Assembly (NCBI GenBank): GCA_001579985.1
Contig: LRSR01002581.1
Location: forward strand, 1 to 20,479
Source of the DNA: Hypsibius dujardini
Lineage: Eukaryota; Tardigrada; Eutardigrada; Parachela; Hypsibiidae
Length of the DNA: 20,479 nucleotides
Direction: 5' to 3'
In this document: positions 20,364-20,479 of the stretch, piece by piece
Layout: each line of letters starts with the position of its first letter
Position numbering within the stretch: position 1 is the first letter of the stretch
Notes under the pieces: model-generated
Database searches by the model: none
The model's input: only the letters and a program-made list of their open reading frames with translations
Told to the model about the DNA's origin: nothing
Position numbers and translations under genes: made by a program

Positions 20364-20479
20364 CTGAAAAGACGAATTTCCATTTGAAATGTCCATTGGT
20401 ACGGCTGCTCCGCAAGAATTCAGCAGAAGGAACTCGGCGGAGAAGAAGGAATATTTTTACTCACACGTGGCAAAAACCT

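Noticed and set aside
20465-20479. Partial upstream exon of the NYN-like gene ending before gtgagt
   Set aside because: The phase would fit, but the same 18 bases occur as a repeat at 13594-13611, so this is more likely element sequence. Not annotated.

Overview
This is a eukaryotic window with spliced genes, compact GT-AG introns (mostly about 80 to 450 bases) and very repetitive introns. The protein set (acinus, RNase P subunit p30, a 744-residue eukaryotic cysteinyl-tRNA synthetase, a NYN-like protein and a decayed retrotransposon of a kind common in invertebrates) suggests an invertebrate animal. The phylum cannot be settled from the sequence. There is no sign of a bacterial, phage or CRISPR context.

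Layout, left to right. (1) Acinus lies on the minus strand at 796-6116: 12 coding exons, 926 residues, with a SAP domain at the N terminus, an RRM, the RNPS1/SAP18-binding motif and an RS/RG tail. (2) A 640-base spacer separates it from RPP30, on the plus strand at 6757-8023 (2 exons, 266 residues); the pair is head to head. (3) Two foldback (inverted-repeat) elements at 8077-8488 are followed by a TATA box and an unrecognised secreted protein, plus strand 8646-10273 (3 exons, 343 residues). (4) Cytosolic cysteinyl-tRNA synthetase (CARS1) is on the minus strand at 11017-15526 (15 coding exons, 744 residues). Upstream of its start are an ATG-less open frame, a 141-base tandem repeat and a possible alternative first exon. 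(5) The last exons of a minus-strand gene with a NYN-like nuclease fold occupy 17688-20363. Its 1.9-kb last intron holds a 28-base minisatellite and a broken, internally duplicated retrotransposon remnant.

Exon boundaries were read from splice consensus, and phase agreement was checked at every junction of acinus, RPP30, the secreted protein and CARS1. Most of these junctions also match the known family proteins as remembered. All start and end points are predictions without transcript support.

The genes do not form one pathway. Three concern RNA: acinus in splicing and the exon junction complex, RPP30 in tRNA 5' processing, and CARS1 in tRNA charging; the NYN-like protein may be a fourth. 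Nearly every longer intron carries its own tandem array, built on ATCA, CTGT/CAGA or ACAGAC cores. I found no clear new multi-gene system. The most interesting items are the foldback elements, the secreted protein, the NYN-like gene with a changed acidic position, the complementary arrays flanking two CARS1 exons, and a possible 150-residue alternative N terminus of CARS1.
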